From VRUE01 sp035605695 (lineage in GTDB: Bacteria; Actinomycetota; Thermoleophilia; Solirubrobacterales; 70-9): a stretch of DNA of 64,000 nucleotides. How positions within the stretch are numbered: position 1 is the first letter of the stretch; each line of letters begins with the position of its first letter. The position numbers and the translations under genes were made by a program. Location of the stretch: assembly GCA_035605695.1 (NCBI GenBank), contig DATNGZ010000051.1, positions 1-64,000 on the forward strand. Reading direction: 5' to 3'. The notes beneath the pieces are model-generated. The model did no database searches, was not told the DNA's origin, and was given only the letters and a program-made list of their open reading frames with translations. Of this stretch, positions 10,682 to 18,081 are shown in pieces.

Positions 10682-11386
10682 GTCACAACGGTCATCGCGG
10701 CCGCCGGCTCCGGGCAGAGGCTCGGAGCCGGCGGTCCGAAGGCCTTCGTGCCGCTTGCCGGCAAGCCGATGGTCGAGTGGTCGATTGAGGCCTGCCGCGC
10801 GGCAGGCTCGGTGCGCTCGATCGTCGTCGCCTGCCCGCCGGGGCACGTCCACGATCTGGCAGAGCATGACTACGGCGTGGTCGAGGGCGGCGCCACTCGG
10901 GCTCAGTCGGTTGCCAATGCCCTGCAGGCGGTTGGCACCGAGCTCGTCGCGATCCACGACGCGGCCCGGCCTTTGGTCACGCCGGAATTGATCGAGGGCG
11001 TGGTCGCGACCCTCGCCTCAGACCCCGAGGCGGCCGGCGCCATCGCCGCCACCCCGGTCACAGACACAATCAAGCAAGTTGTAGAGAGCGCGAAACCGTC
11101 ATTTCCCATCCCAGAGATGGAAAAGGGAGGTTTGGTGGTCGAGGCGACGATCGATCGCGGTGTGCTCTGGGCTGCTCAGACGCCTCAGGTCTTTCGCCTG
11201 CAGGCGCTGCGCGAGGCGTTGGCGGGCGATCCAGATCGTGTCGCCGCCGCAACCGACGAGGCGATGCTTGTCGAGGCAGCGGGAGGGAAGGTCCTGATTC
11301 ACCCCTCTCCGGCCGAGAACTTCAAGGTGACGACGCCGCTGGACCTGAAGCTGGCCGAGGCCTTGCTGGCCGAACGCTCAGCTTAG
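10682..11386 (+). CDS. ispD: 2-C-methyl-D-erythritol 4-phosphate cytidylyltransferase
   Basis: Third step of the MEP isoprenoid pathway (CTP + MEP to CDP-ME). Motifs: AAAGSGQRLGAGGPKAF (CTP-binding loop), VVEGGATRAQSVANAL, IHDAARPLVTPELI, LWAAQTPQVFR, TDEAMLVEAAGG and VTTPLDLKLAEAL. The start is a problem: no ATG, GTG or TTG exists in frame between the carD stop (10671) and the CTP loop. I set it at GTC 10682, which is tentative. Residues around ESAKPSFPIPEMEKGG look like a short insertion over an imperfect palindrome (11093-11133). Confidence 0.9.
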   Translation, partial: VTTVIAAAGSGQRLGAGGPKAFVPLAGKPMVEWSIEACRAAGSVRSIVVACPPGHVHDLAEHDYGVVEGGATRAQSVANALQAVGTELVAIHDAARPLVTPELIEGVVATLASDPEAAGAIAATPVTDTIKQVVESAKPSFPIPEMEKGGLVVEATIDRGVLWAAQTPQVFRLQALREALAGDPDRVAAATDEAMLVEAAGGKVLIHPSPAENFKVTTPLDLKLAEALLAERSA

Positions 11387-11524
11387 TAGGACCCAGGCCA
11401 GGGTCGCGGCAAAGCAGACCTGCCCCACGCCCAGCGCCACGCCAAAGCTAACCGCGCCAAGGGCCGCGGCGATGGCGGTGCCGCCGGCGAAGGCGGCGAG
11501 CAGGATCGCGAGCTGGCGGATCAC
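11378..11524 (-). CDS. Small two-helix membrane protein
   Basis: A 48-residue ORF starting with GTG that overlaps the stop of the upstream DUF389 gene in a GTGA arrangement, the classic sign of translational coupling. The product, MIRQLAILLAAFAGG through FAATLAWVLLS, is almost wholly hydrophobic and fits two transmembrane helices joined by a Gly-rich turn. Its 3' end overlaps the ispD 3' end by 9 bp, convergent. I do not recognise the family. It may be a partner subunit of the DUF389 protein. Confidence 0.6.
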   Translation of the reverse strand: MIRQLAILLAAFAGGTAIAAALGAVSFGVALGVGQVCFAATLAWVLLS

Positions 11525-12516
11525 CTGGGTGGCATGGTTCCGCGGTGATCGGTCGGCAGGCCCGCGACCGCGCGGGTACCGTCGTCCATGTGGCGCAAGC
11601 GCCTGCGCTCGTAGAGCTTGCGCTGGATGCGGAGGGTGGTGACCCCGGCGAGCACTATCGCCGTCAGGTTGACCGCCAGCTGGGCCATTGCCCCACGCCA
11701 TTCCGACCAGTCGGTGAGAGCCGCGGCGACGCCGATGTTGGCGGCGGCGGGGATCGTCGTCACCGAGATCAGCACCCCGACCAGCGCTCCCGACTTGGCC
11801 GAGGTCAGCGAGAGCACGCCGGCGGCACCGGCGAAGGCGGCGACGATGAAGGAGAAGTGGTCGGGCTTGGAGATGAACTGGGTCAGTGGGTGCATCGAGC
11901 CGCTGAAGTCGGCGTCGAGCATGCCGGTCGCCCTCGCGAAGAGGGTGAAGAGGAAGGCGGCTGTGATCCCGACCGGGAAGCCGATCGCGAGGGCGGTCAG
12001 CGAGCGCAGGGCAACGCTCCGCCGCCGCTCGACAACCGCTACGCAGAAACCGGCGAGCGGGCCGAACTCGGGCCCGACGACCATCGCGCCGACGATCAGG
12101 ATCGGCGAGCCGAGGAAGATCCCGACCGAGGCGATCAGACAGGCGAGCACCATGAAGATGAGGAAGTTGCCGCCGAGCTCGGTGCTCTCTGAGGTGCGCG
12201 CCTCGACCTCCTCCCAAACGACCGCATCTGACGGCTTGCCACGGGCCGCGCGCTCCGCCCGGTCCGCGGCCGCGGAGAGCTGCGAGTCGATCTGCTCGAG
12301 CGAGATCGAGCCGTCGCGCGCCACGCCCAGCTCCTTCAGGTCCTCGATCAGCACGCTCGTTTCCTCGCGGGCGATGTCGCAGAGGACAACGTCGCCGCGC
12401 GGCTGCCGCGCGGCGCCGGCGAGGAAGACGAGATTGCAGGCCGACGGCGCCGCTTCGAGCAGGTCGAGGACCTTGCCGCAGCGGTCTTCCGGGACGACGA
12501 TCCGCAGGTGGACCAT
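11521..12516 (-). CDS. DUF389 family membrane protein
   Basis: Membrane protein of unknown function, 331 residues. A soluble N-terminal domain (MVHLRIVVPEDRCGKVLDLL to about 110) is followed by a core of about six helices. That core holds the conserved SPILIVGAMVVGPEFGPLAG and TIPAAANIGVAAALTDWSE stretches of DUF389. The start at 12516 is supported by a -10 TACGCT on the minus strand 6 nt upstream. A longer upstream reading is only the antisense of the PHP gene. It forms an operon with the 48-residue ORF behind it. Confidence 0.88.
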   Translation of the reverse strand: MVHLRIVVPEDRCGKVLDLLEAAPSACNLVFLAGAARQPRGDVVLCDIAREETSVLIEDLKELGVARDGSISLEQIDSQLSAAADRAERAARGKPSDAVVWEEVEARTSESTELGGNFLIFMVLACLIASVGIFLGSPILIVGAMVVGPEFGPLAGFCVAVVERRRSVALRSLTALAIGFPVGITAAFLFTLFARATGMLDADFSGSMHPLTQFISKPDHFSFIVAAFAGAAGVLSLTSAKSGALVGVLISVTTIPAAANIGVAAALTDWSEWRGAMAQLAVNLTAIVLAGVTTLRIQRKLYERRRLRHMDDGTRAVAGLPTDHRGTMPPR

Positions 12517-12561
12517 GGCCTCAGCGTATCCGCGGCCCGGGTCGCCTAATCTCGCGTCCTC

Positions 12562-13413
12562 ATGCTGACCGATTACCACCTGCACCTGCGCCCCGACGAG
12601 CCGGACACCACGGCGGAGCGCTTCTTCACCGCCGCGAACGTCGATCGCTACCTCGCTTCCGCGGCCGAGGCCGGGATCGACGAGCTGGGTGTCTCCGAGC
12701 ACGTCTACCGCTTCACCCAGGCCCTCGACCTCTGGCGCCACCCCCTCTGGGAGGAGGAGGCCCGCGACGACCTCGATGCCTACTGCGACTTCGTCCGCAG
12801 CACGCCGCTGCGGCTCGGAATCGAGTGCGACTTCATTCCCGCCGCCGAAGACCGCACCGCAGCGCTGCTGGAGGCGCGTGATTTCGATTACGTGGTCGGT
12901 TCGGTCCACTTCATCGGCGATGCCGCGGTCGATCATCCCGGTTGGGACGTCTGGGGGGGCAAAGGGGATCCCGACGAGGTTTGGCGCCGTTACTTCGCCG
13001 CCCTGGCCGAGTGCGCCCGCTCCGGCCTCTTCGACATCCTCGCCCACCCCGACCTGGTCAAGGTCTGGGGCGGCGCCCGGCCACTGCCGGAGCGCGACCC
13101 GCGCCACTACTACGAGCCGGCGGTGGAAGCGATCGCCGAGAGCGGGATCGCGGTCGAGCTCTCGACCGCGGGGCTGCGCAAGCCGGTTGGCGAGATCTAC
13201 CCGGCGCCCGACTTCGCCGCGATGTGCATCGAGGCGGGGGCGCATTTCGCCCTCTCCTCGGACGCCCACCTGCCCGAGCAGGTCGGCTTCGGCTACGACC
13301 GGGCAATGGAGTTCCTCGACGACCTTGGGGTCGCGGAGATCTGCGTCTTCGAGCGACGCCAGCGCCGGCTGGAGCCGTTGCCCAGCCCGGTGCGTGAGGA
13401 TTCGAACCGATGA
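12562..13413 (+). CDS. PHP-domain phosphoesterase (histidinol-phosphatase-like)
   Basis: Metal-dependent phosphoesterase of the HisJ/HisK-like PHP family, 283 residues. Predicted metal ligands: HLH near the N terminus (TDYHLHLRP), SEHV, GIECDF, GSVHF, ILAHPDLVK and SSDAHLPEQVG. These are the full PHP set, so the enzyme should be active. It may supply histidinol-phosphate phosphatase, but no other his genes are near, so the substrate is uncertain. A -10 TAATCT lies 9 nt upstream of the ATG. The stop overlaps the ispF start (ATGA). Confidence 0.85.
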   Translation: MLTDYHLHLRPDEPDTTAERFFTAANVDRYLASAAEAGIDELGVSEHVYRFTQALDLWRHPLWEEEARDDLDAYCDFVRSTPLRLGIECDFIPAAEDRTAALLEARDFDYVVGSVHFIGDAAVDHPGWDVWGGKGDPDEVWRRYFAALAECARSGLFDILAHPDLVKVWGGARPLPERDPRHYYEPAVEAIAESGIAVELSTAGLRKPVGEIYPAPDFAAMCIEAGAHFALSSDAHLPEQVGFGYDRAMEFLDDLGVAEICVFERRQRRLEPLPSPVREDSNR

Positions 13414-13865
13414 GCGTCGGGATCGGCTACGACAGCCACCGCTTCGCCGAGGGCCGGCGCCTGATCCTCGGTGGGGTCGAGATCGAGCACCCGCGCGGCC
13501 TGGCCGGTCACTCCGACGCCGACGTGCTCACCCACGCGGTGATCGACGCCCTGCTCGGTGCTGCTGGCCAGGGCGACATCGGCACGCTCTTCCCCGACGA
13601 CGACGAGGCCTGGCGCGACGCCGACTCGATCGACCTCCTGCGCACCGCGGTCGGTGCCGTGGCGGGCCGGATCGTCAACATCGACGCGACCCTGATTTGC
13701 GAGGAGCCACGGATCGGCCCGCTGCGTACTGAGATGGAGCGTGTCCTGGCCGAGGCGACATCGGCCCGGGTCAGCGTCAAGGCGACGACTAATGAGGGAA
13801 TGGGTTGGATCGGTCGTGGCGAGGGGATTGCCTGCATCGCCGTAGCCTCGGTCGATAGCGACTAG
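13410..13865 (+). CDS. ispF: 2-C-methyl-D-erythritol 2,4-cyclodiphosphate synthase
   Basis: MEP pathway enzyme that cyclises CDP-ME 2-phosphate with release of CMP. The 151-residue length is typical. Zinc ligands lie in GYDSHRF (Asp8, His10) and GHSDADVLTHAVIDALLGAA (His near 42). FPDDDEAWRDADS and the C-terminal VKATTNEGMGWIGRGEG CMP-binding segment are also present. The ATG overlaps the PHP gene stop by 4 nt, so the two are translationally coupled. ispD is separated from it by the PHP and DUF389 genes. Confidence 0.96.
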   Translation: MSVGIGYDSHRFAEGRRLILGGVEIEHPRGLAGHSDADVLTHAVIDALLGAAGQGDIGTLFPDDDEAWRDADSIDLLRTAVGAVAGRIVNIDATLICEEPRIGPLRTEMERVLAEATSARVSVKATTNEGMGWIGRGEGIACIAVASVDSD

Positions 13866-13878
13866 GCTTCCCGGTCCG

Positions 13879-15540
13879 ATGGGAACGATTGGTTCCATAG
13901 TCACGGCGGTGCGCCAGTCGGTCTCCGACTCGGTCTTCGAGGCAAAGGTCCTGCGCGAGGCCGGCGTGGTCGGACTGGTGCGACCCGACAAGGCGGCCAA
14001 GGTCGCCACCACCTTCCTGCGTTGGGGAGCCTCGCCGGCGACTGGCGTCGCGACCGCGGCGCACAAATATCCACACGAGACGATGTTGATTGACGAGCGC
14101 GGCTCGCTCAGCTTTGAGCGCGTGCACCGCCGTTCCAACGCGCTGGCTCACGCTTTCGCCGCCATGGGGATCGGCCCCGGCGACGGCATCGGGGTGATGT
14201 GCCGCAACCACCGCGGCTTCATCGAGACGACGCTCGCCGCGGCCAAGCTCGGTGCCAGCGCGCTCTACCTGAACACGATGTTCGCCGGTCCCCAGCTGGT
14301 CGAGGTGATGCGGCGCGAGGGACCAAAGGCGCTCGTCTACGACGAGGAGTTCGCCGGCCTGCTCGACGGGGTCGATGGTGACATCGCCCGAATCGTTGCC
14401 TGGACCGATGGGACCCCGGATGAGCCCACGCTCGAAGCGCTGATCGCCGCCAGCGACGATTCCAATCTGAAGCCGCCGCCCGATAAACCCCGCTTTGTGA
14501 TCCTCACCTCGGGCACCACCGGCACGCCGAAGGGGGCGCAGCGCTCCAGCCCCGACGGGTTGCTGGCGATGGCGGCGCTGATCGACAAGATCCCCTACCG
14601 AGCCCGCGACACGATGATGATCGCCGCTCCGCTCTTTCACTCCTGGGGCTTCTTCCACTTCGTGATGAGCCTGCCGACCGCGTCGACGATGGTCCTGCGG
14701 CGCCGCTTTGACCCGGAGGAGACGCTGGGGGCGGTACAGGCCAACCGCGCCCAGGTGCTCGCCGTCGTCCCGGTGATGGTCCAACGCATCCTGCGGCTTC
14801 CCGAGGAGACCCTGTCCTCCTACGACCTCTCCTCGTTGCGGATCACCTCGGCCTCCGGCTCGGCGCTACCGGGCGAGCTGGCGACCGCGTGGATGGACCG
14901 CTTTGGCGACAACGTCTACAACCTCTACGGCTCGACCGAGGTCTCCTGGGCCTCGGTTGCGACGCCTGAGGACCTGCGGGCTGCGCCCGGCACGGCGGGG
15001 CGCCCGCCGCGGGGCACCGTGGTCCGGCTCTACGACGAGGCCGACAAGGAGGTGCCCACCGGCGAGGTCGGGCGGATCTTTGTCGGCAACGAAATGACCT
15101 TTGAGGGCTACACCGGCGGCGGCGGCAAGGAGGCGATCGACGGCCTGCTCAGCAGCGGCGACGTCGGCCACTTCGATGCCGACGGCCGCCTCTTCATTGA
15201 CGGCCGCGACGACGAGATGATCGTCTCCGGCGGCGAGAACGTCTTCCCGCGCGAGGTTGAGGACCTGCTCGCCGACCACGGCGCCGTGGTCGAGGTCGCC
15301 GTGATTGGGGTCGACGATGAGGAGTTCGGCCAGCGGTTGAAGGCCTTCGTCGTTACCACGACCGAGGCTGAGGTTTCCGAAGAAGAGCTGCGGGCCCACA
15401 TCAAGGCCAACCTCGCCTCTTACAAGGCGCCGCGCGAGATCGAGTTCCTCGAGGAGTTGCCGCGCAATGCCACCGGCAAGGTCCTCAAGCGGGAGCTGCA
15501 GGCGCGCGAGGCGCAGAAGACCCAGAGCCAATCCCGGTAG
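13879..15540 (+). CDS. Fatty acyl-CoA synthetase / AMP-dependent ligase
   Basis: Activates carboxylic acids through an acyl-adenylate to CoA thioesters. The 553 residues carry the P-loop-like LTSGTTGTPKGAQ (about 210-222), the YGSTE motif (LYGSTEVSW), the hinge region DVGHFDADGRLFIDGRDDEM with SGGENVFPREVED, and the catalytic lysine motif RNATGKVLKREL. Chain-length preference is unclear. TAGGCT (13863-13868) lies 10 nt before the ATG. The last codons and stop lie inside the left arm of the hairpin repeat at 15521-15642, so the C-terminal QSQSR is encoded by repeat sequence. Confidence 0.92.
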   Translation: MGTIGSIVTAVRQSVSDSVFEAKVLREAGVVGLVRPDKAAKVATTFLRWGASPATGVATAAHKYPHETMLIDERGSLSFERVHRRSNALAHAFAAMGIGPGDGIGVMCRNHRGFIETTLAAAKLGASALYLNTMFAGPQLVEVMRREGPKALVYDEEFAGLLDGVDGDIARIVAWTDGTPDEPTLEALIAASDDSNLKPPPDKPRFVILTSGTTGTPKGAQRSSPDGLLAMAALIDKIPYRARDTMMIAAPLFHSWGFFHFVMSLPTASTMVLRRRFDPEETLGAVQANRAQVLAVVPVMVQRILRLPEETLSSYDLSSLRITSASGSALPGELATAWMDRFGDNVYNLYGSTEVSWASVATPEDLRAAPGTAGRPPRGTVVRLYDEADKEVPTGEVGRIFVGNEMTFEGYTGGGGKEAIDGLLSSGDVGHFDADGRLFIDGRDDEMIVSGGENVFPREVEDLLADHGAVVEVAVIGVDDEEFGQRLKAFVVTTTEAEVSEEELRAHIKANLASYKAPREIEFLEELPRNATGKVLKRELQAREAQKTQSQSR

Positions 15541-15642
15541 GGGTTCCACTTAACTTTTTGGATGGTTGCGCGGCTGCTGGCGCCTCAAAGTGGGCGCCCA
15601 AAAAGTACAAGACGTTCCACCCCTACCGGGATTGGCTCTGGG
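15521..15642. repeat. Long palindromic element R1 at the end of the acyl-CoA ligase gene
   Basis: The 24-nt arms at 15521-15544 and 15619-15642 are perfectly complementary. A second inner stem pairs ACTTTTTGG (15553-15561) with CCAAAAAGT (15598-15606). The left arm is the 3' coding end and stop of the ligase. The interior resembles the copies at 45634 (same orientation) and 24560 (reverse orientation), especially TTAACTTTTT and AAAAGTACAAG. It is probably a strong terminator and may be mobile. Confidence 0.8.
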
Positions 15643-15727
15643 CGCGTCTCGCCAACTCGCTAAATGCGAGCTTTTGCGGCGGGCGGGGGTAGCTTGGCCT
15701 CCGGTGCCGGTAGTAGGTTGCCGTTTC

Positions 15728-16597
15728 ATGGGCGAACCTGCGGTTCAGTTGAAAGCGGTCGGAGCGGCTACCGAAGAGTTGCACGAGACTGCCAAACAGG
15801 CGCTTGAGTGGGTGAGCGTCAGCGAGGAGCGCGTCGCCAAGGCCGAGGCGCGGGTGGAGCGGGTCCACGCCGAGACCAAGCAGCGGGCTCTGGAGACCCT
15901 GCGCAAGATCGGCGAGGAAGGCCGCGAGCGGATCGCCGGCGAGCGCGGTAAGCGCAAGGACGCCGAGGCGCGGGCGACGCGGGCCGAGGCCGCCCGCGAC
16001 CGGGCGGAGAAAGCCTTCGAGCAGGCCCAGCAGCGCGCCGATGCCGATCGGGAAAAGCTCTCCACTGAGATGAGCTCGCTCAAGGCCGAGGCCCAGAAAT
16101 CGATCGTGATCGAGATCGAGCAGGCCGAAGAGGAGGCCGAGCGGCGCCACCAGGAGGCGTTCAAACAGGCCAAGCTCGAGGCCGACCAGCGCGTAGCGGC
16201 GGCGGAGCAGCGCGCCGTTGAAGCCGAGGCGGCAGCTGCCGAGGCGCACCAGCTGGCGATCAAGCTCGAGACCGAGATCGAGGAGCGGGTGATGCAGGGC
16301 ACCGAGGACGTCCGGCGCGAGGCCGACGAGCGGGTCCGCACCCTGGTCGAGAAGGTTGAAGGCGAGGCGGCGGAGCTGGCGCGAGCGCGCGCCGAGCAGG
16401 CCTTGAAGGCCGAGTCCGACCGTATCCGTGCCCAGGCCGAGCAGCGCGAGGAGCGCGTCAGGCGGGCCGCCGAGGACGAGATCAAGGCGAGCACTTCGCG
16501 GGCGCGGCGCGAGGTATTGGCGGCCGCTGATGCGACGGCGCCAAGCTGGGAGCGCAAAGAAGCGACTGCTTCGGGCTCCGGCTACCGAACCTTCTAG
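15728..16597 (+). CDS. Alanine/glutamate-rich coiled-coil protein
   Basis: The 289-residue protein is almost entirely predicted coiled coil, rich in Ala, Glu, Arg and Lys, with heptad-like AEARVERVHAETKQ and EEAERRHQEAFKQ repeats. It lacks a signal peptide and enzymatic motifs. It could be a cytoskeletal, DivIVA-like or scaffold protein, but no family is recognised. I chose ATG 15728 (MGEPAVQLKAV) because TAGGTT (15714-15719) sits 8 nt upstream. An upstream extension would read through repeat R1. Confidence 0.7.
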   Translation: MGEPAVQLKAVGAATEELHETAKQALEWVSVSEERVAKAEARVERVHAETKQRALETLRKIGEEGRERIAGERGKRKDAEARATRAEAARDRAEKAFEQAQQRADADREKLSTEMSSLKAEAQKSIVIEIEQAEEEAERRHQEAFKQAKLEADQRVAAAEQRAVEAEAAAAEAHQLAIKLETEIEERVMQGTEDVRREADERVRTLVEKVEGEAAELARARAEQALKAESDRIRAQAEQREERVRRAAEDEIKASTSRARREVLAAADATAPSWERKEATASGSGYRTF

Positions 16598-16618
16598 ACC
16601 TCTCTAGCATCCGCCCCC

Positions 16619-18031
16619 ATGCGCGCGGTGCGGATCAAGGACACGCTTTCGGGTGACGTCGTCACCCTCGACCCGGGCGCCGAGGTTGGGATCTACGCCT
16701 GCGGACCCACGGTCTACAGCCGCATCCACATCGGCAACGCGCGGCCCTTCGTCATCTTCTCCCTGCTTGCCCGGTTTCTGAAGTCGGAGGGGTACGCGGC
16801 GAAGTTGGTGGTCAACGTCACCGATATCAACGACAAGATCTACGTCGCCGCGAAGGAGGCGGGGGAGGGCTCGGCGGGGTTTGCCGAGCGGATGACCCGG
16901 ACCTATCTCGAGGACACCGATCGTCTCGGGCTTGGCCGTCCCGACGCCGAGCCGCTGGCGACGGAGACGATCGGCGGGATCGTCAAGTTGATCGCCGATC
17001 TGATCGAGGCCAGGCACGCCTACGAGTCGGGAGGGGACGTCTACTTTCGGGTGCGCAGCTTCGAGGCCTACGGCAAGCTCTCGAATCGACGCACCGAGGA
17101 CATGGACCAGGGCGAGGAGGCGGGCTCGGCCTCGCTCAAGGAGGATGCGCTTGACTTTGCCCTTTGGAAGGCGCACAAGCCCGGCGAGGACACCTCCTGG
17201 GACTCTCCCTGGGGGCCTGGACGCCCGGGCTGGCACATCGAGTGCTCGGCGATGGCCGAGGCCGAGCTGGGCCCTTCGTTCGCGATCCACGGTGGTGGCT
17301 CGGACCTGGTCTTTCCTCATCACGAGAACGAGATCGCCCAGTCCGAGGCTGCCGGGCGTCCGTTTGCCCGGGCCTGGATGCACAACGGGATGGTGCAGAC
17401 AGACTCGGAGAAGATGTCGAAGTCGGAGGGGAACATCTTTCAGCTGTCCGAGGCGCTCGATCAGTACGGGTCCGAGGCGGTCGTCGCCTATCTGATCTCA
17501 GGTCATTACAGACAGCCGCTTGCTTTTGGGCCGCAGCAGATGGAGGAAGCGGTGGCGCAGGTTGAGCGGCTTAGGAACTTCTTCAGGGAGAACCCGATGG
17601 GGTGCGAGGCGTCGGGGGAGGGTCCGCCAGAGCAACAGCGGGGAGGCTCTGTCGGACCCTCCCCCGACGCCTCGCACCGCGCGGTTGCCTCCCGGGTCGA
17701 GGGTTTTAGGGACGCGCTTGCCGATGACTTCAACACGCCGAGGGCTATGGCCGAGGTGTTTGAGCTTGTCGGGGAAGCGAATCGGGGCGATGTCTTTGGA
17801 GCTTCTGATGCTTTGGCGGAGATGCTCGCGCTCGTCGGCCTCAGCTCCCTTACTCAGCCAGATAAGGGAGCTGAGGCCGACGATGGGGCGCGGAAGCTTC
17901 TCGAGGAACGACAAGCTGCTCGGGCGGCTAAGGACTTCGGGCGGGCTGATCAGATTCGCGATCGATTGGCTGAGCTTGGCTGGGAAGTGCGCGACGGGGC
18001 CGAGGGCGCGAAGCTCGTGCCGAGGGTCTAG
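16619..18031 (+). CDS. cysS: Cysteinyl-tRNA synthetase with palindromic insertions
   Basis: Charges tRNA-Cys. Class I motifs: YACGPTVYSRIHIGNARP (Cys28 zinc ligand, HIGN 37-40), GWHIECSAMAE, FPHHENEIAQSEA and KMSKSEGN near 264-271. The C-terminal anticodon region is normal in type (ERQAARAAKDFGRADQIRDRLAELGW). Between FFRENP and VEGFRDALADDFNTPRA lies an extra 26-codon stretch made of a near-perfect 33-bp inverted repeat (17601-17678). A second perfect 21-bp stem lies at 17832-17883. Both keep the frame. TAGCAT 8 nt before the ATG suggests a leaderless mRNA. The total length of 470 residues is near normal. Confidence 0.95.
   Translation: MRAVRIKDTLSGDVVTLDPGAEVGIYACGPTVYSRIHIGNARPFVIFSLLARFLKSEGYAAKLVVNVTDINDKIYVAAKEAGEGSAGFAERMTRTYLEDTDRLGLGRPDAEPLATETIGGIVKLIADLIEARHAYESGGDVYFRVRSFEAYGKLSNRRTEDMDQGEEAGSASLKEDALDFALWKAHKPGEDTSWDSPWGPGRPGWHIECSAMAEAELGPSFAIHGGGSDLVFPHHENEIAQSEAAGRPFARAWMHNGMVQTDSEKMSKSEGNIFQLSEALDQYGSEAVVAYLISGHYRQPLAFGPQQMEEAVAQVERLRNFFRENPMGCEASGEGPPEQQRGGSVGPSPDASHRAVASRVEGFRDALADDFNTPRAMAEVFELVGEANRGDVFGASDALAEMLALVGLSSLTQPDKGAEADDGARKLLEERQAARAAKDFGRADQIRDRLAELGWEVRDGAEGAKLVPRV
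17601..17678. repeat. In-frame palindrome P1 inside cysS
   Basis: The arms 17601-17633 and 17646-17678 (33 nt each) match at 32 positions, with a 12-nt loop. The 78 nt equal 26 codons, and the peptide is Gly/Pro/Ser-rich and low complexity. It looks like an insertion between helices of CysRS that preserved the frame. Confidence 0.8.
17832..17883. repeat. In-frame palindrome P2 inside cysS
   Basis: A perfect 21-bp stem (17832-17852 with 17863-17883) and a 10-nt loop CTCAGCCAGA. It encodes roughly residues 405-422, just before the conserved ERQAARAAKDF helix. Confidence 0.75.
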
Positions 18032-18043
18032 GCATGCCCTCGG
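18020..18043. terminator. Hairpin over the cysS stop codon
   Basis: CCGAGGG (18020-18026) and CCCTCGG (18037-18043) form a perfect 7-bp stem around the TAG stop at 18029-18031. No T-run follows. Possible weak terminator. Confidence 0.4.
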
Positions 18044-18081
18044 GTTGCCCATCCGATATTGACCACAGCAGAGGTGGGTGA

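Noticed and set aside
12517..13269. N-terminal extension of the DUF389 frame
   Set aside because: It is the antisense of the PHP gene; a -10 box and a good DUF389 N terminus support the start at 12516.
16598..16618. T-box or other leader riboswitch for cysS
   Set aside because: Only 21 bp separate it from the previous gene, and a -10 box sits 8 nt from the start.
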